From positions 496,001-560,000 of the forward strand of contig JAQSEB010000009.1 in assembly GCA_030063045.1 (NCBI GenBank): a stretch of 64,000 nt of DNA. Reading direction: 5' to 3'. Below are positions 63,670-64,000 of the stretch, piece by piece (position 1 is the first letter of the stretch; the number at the start of each line of letters is the position of its first letter). Made by a program: the position numbers and the translations under genes. Below the pieces are notes generated by a model. That model did no database searches. It saw nothing but the letters and a program-made list of their open reading frames with translations, and had not been told where the DNA came from. This DNA is from Pratylenchus scribneri (lineage: Eukaryota; Nematoda; Chromadorea; Rhabditida; Pratylenchidae).

Positions 63670-63979
63670 AATAATAATTGATTTAATAAAATTGGATTAG
63701 CTGAATTATTAATATTAGTTTGTAATTTTTAGGATTATTAATAAAATAATTAATTCAGCCTCTCAATTATTTAAGCTAAAATCAATGGCTTTCAATGAAC
63801 TTTATTAGTTAAAAAATTAAAAATCATTTTTTTTTTGAAATTGTAAAATAGAATTAGAAAACTAGTTTCAAAAAATTATTTTTAATATATTAAAAATTAA
63901 AAATAGGTACTTATAAATAATTAAGTAATTTCAATAATTGTTAATTAATTATATTTGTAATTCATAAAAATTTGCACAC
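63670..63979. other. AT-rich flank right of the array
   Basis: Single-copy AT-rich sequence of the same character as the introns of the EGF gene. No open frame, repeat or RNA gene seen. Confidence 0.6.
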
Positions 63980-64000
63980 CTTTTAAACAATTTTCCCCAT
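63980..64000 (-). CDS. Possible upstream exon of the EGF/HYR gene (edge fragment)
   Basis: On the minus strand the last 21 nt read up to AAAAG followed by GTGTGC, a fair splice donor. The frame that leaves one unpaired base, as the exon ending at 8067 requires, has no stop and would read GENCLK then A at the joined codon. The evidence is short and may be chance. Confidence 0.25.

Noticed and set aside
1..64000. tRNA, rRNA or other structured RNA genes
   Set aside because: I looked for cloverleaf and rRNA-like stretches and saw none; the many hairpins belong to the repeat units.

Overview
This window is eukaryotic genomic DNA, most likely from a nematode. The evidence is AT-rich compact introns, an EGF/HYR extracellular protein split into 25 small exons, and an intron-rich Helitron gene. 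The nucleotide style would suit a plant-parasitic tylenchid such as a root-knot nematode, but nothing here fixes the genus and that guess is weak.

Layout. (1) 76-8067, minus strand: the 3' part of a large secreted or surface protein gene. In order it encodes a Ly6/uPAR-like domain, HYR-like domains, a GCC2/GCC3 cysteine-rich block, about eight EGF-like modules, and the start of a pentraxin/LamG-like domain that runs off the window. (2) 8225-63669: a 55.4-kb head-to-tail array of 25 units. Each begins with ACTAG plus a GC-rich hairpin and (with two exceptions) ends in CTAGT, and units are separated by the same 7-nt spacer AATAATA. Thirteen units are a nearly identical 1,967-bp type (period 1,974 bp). 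Three are an identical 889-bp type. The rest are shorter or chimeric. (3) Unit 7 (19946-29727) carries a full 24-exon Helitron gene (20524-28138, minus strand) for a predicted 2,191-residue Rep-helicase-OTU protein with all key motifs present. Its last 1,359 bp match the 1,967-bp units, so those look like internally deleted, non-autonomous derivatives. (4) Unit 5 (14028-17964) carries a separate 4-exon gene (14454-15333, minus strand) for a 251-residue FLYWCH zinc-finger/AT-hook protein, a likely captured or accessory gene. (5) 56189-62785: five copies of an unrelated 1.32-kb element that begins with a perfect 13-bp hairpin. This array sits exactly inside the AATAATA spacer between units 24 and 25. 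(6) 63670-64000: AT-rich flank ending in a possible splice donor that fits the first gene, so the whole array may lie inside one intron.

How it fits together. The Helitron protein in unit 7 could act on the shared ends of every other unit. Each unit junction forms a short stem-loop. On the minus strand, which is the coding strand of the Helitron, this stem-loop contains TATTATTAC, matching the NANTATTAC origin motif of rolling-circle CRESS-DNA replicons. Beside it are two GC hairpins and 10-nt iteron-like repeats. I read the array as rolling-circle units stacked at one repeatedly used junction. That mechanism is inference; the junctions, exon phases and repeat periods are read directly from the sequence.
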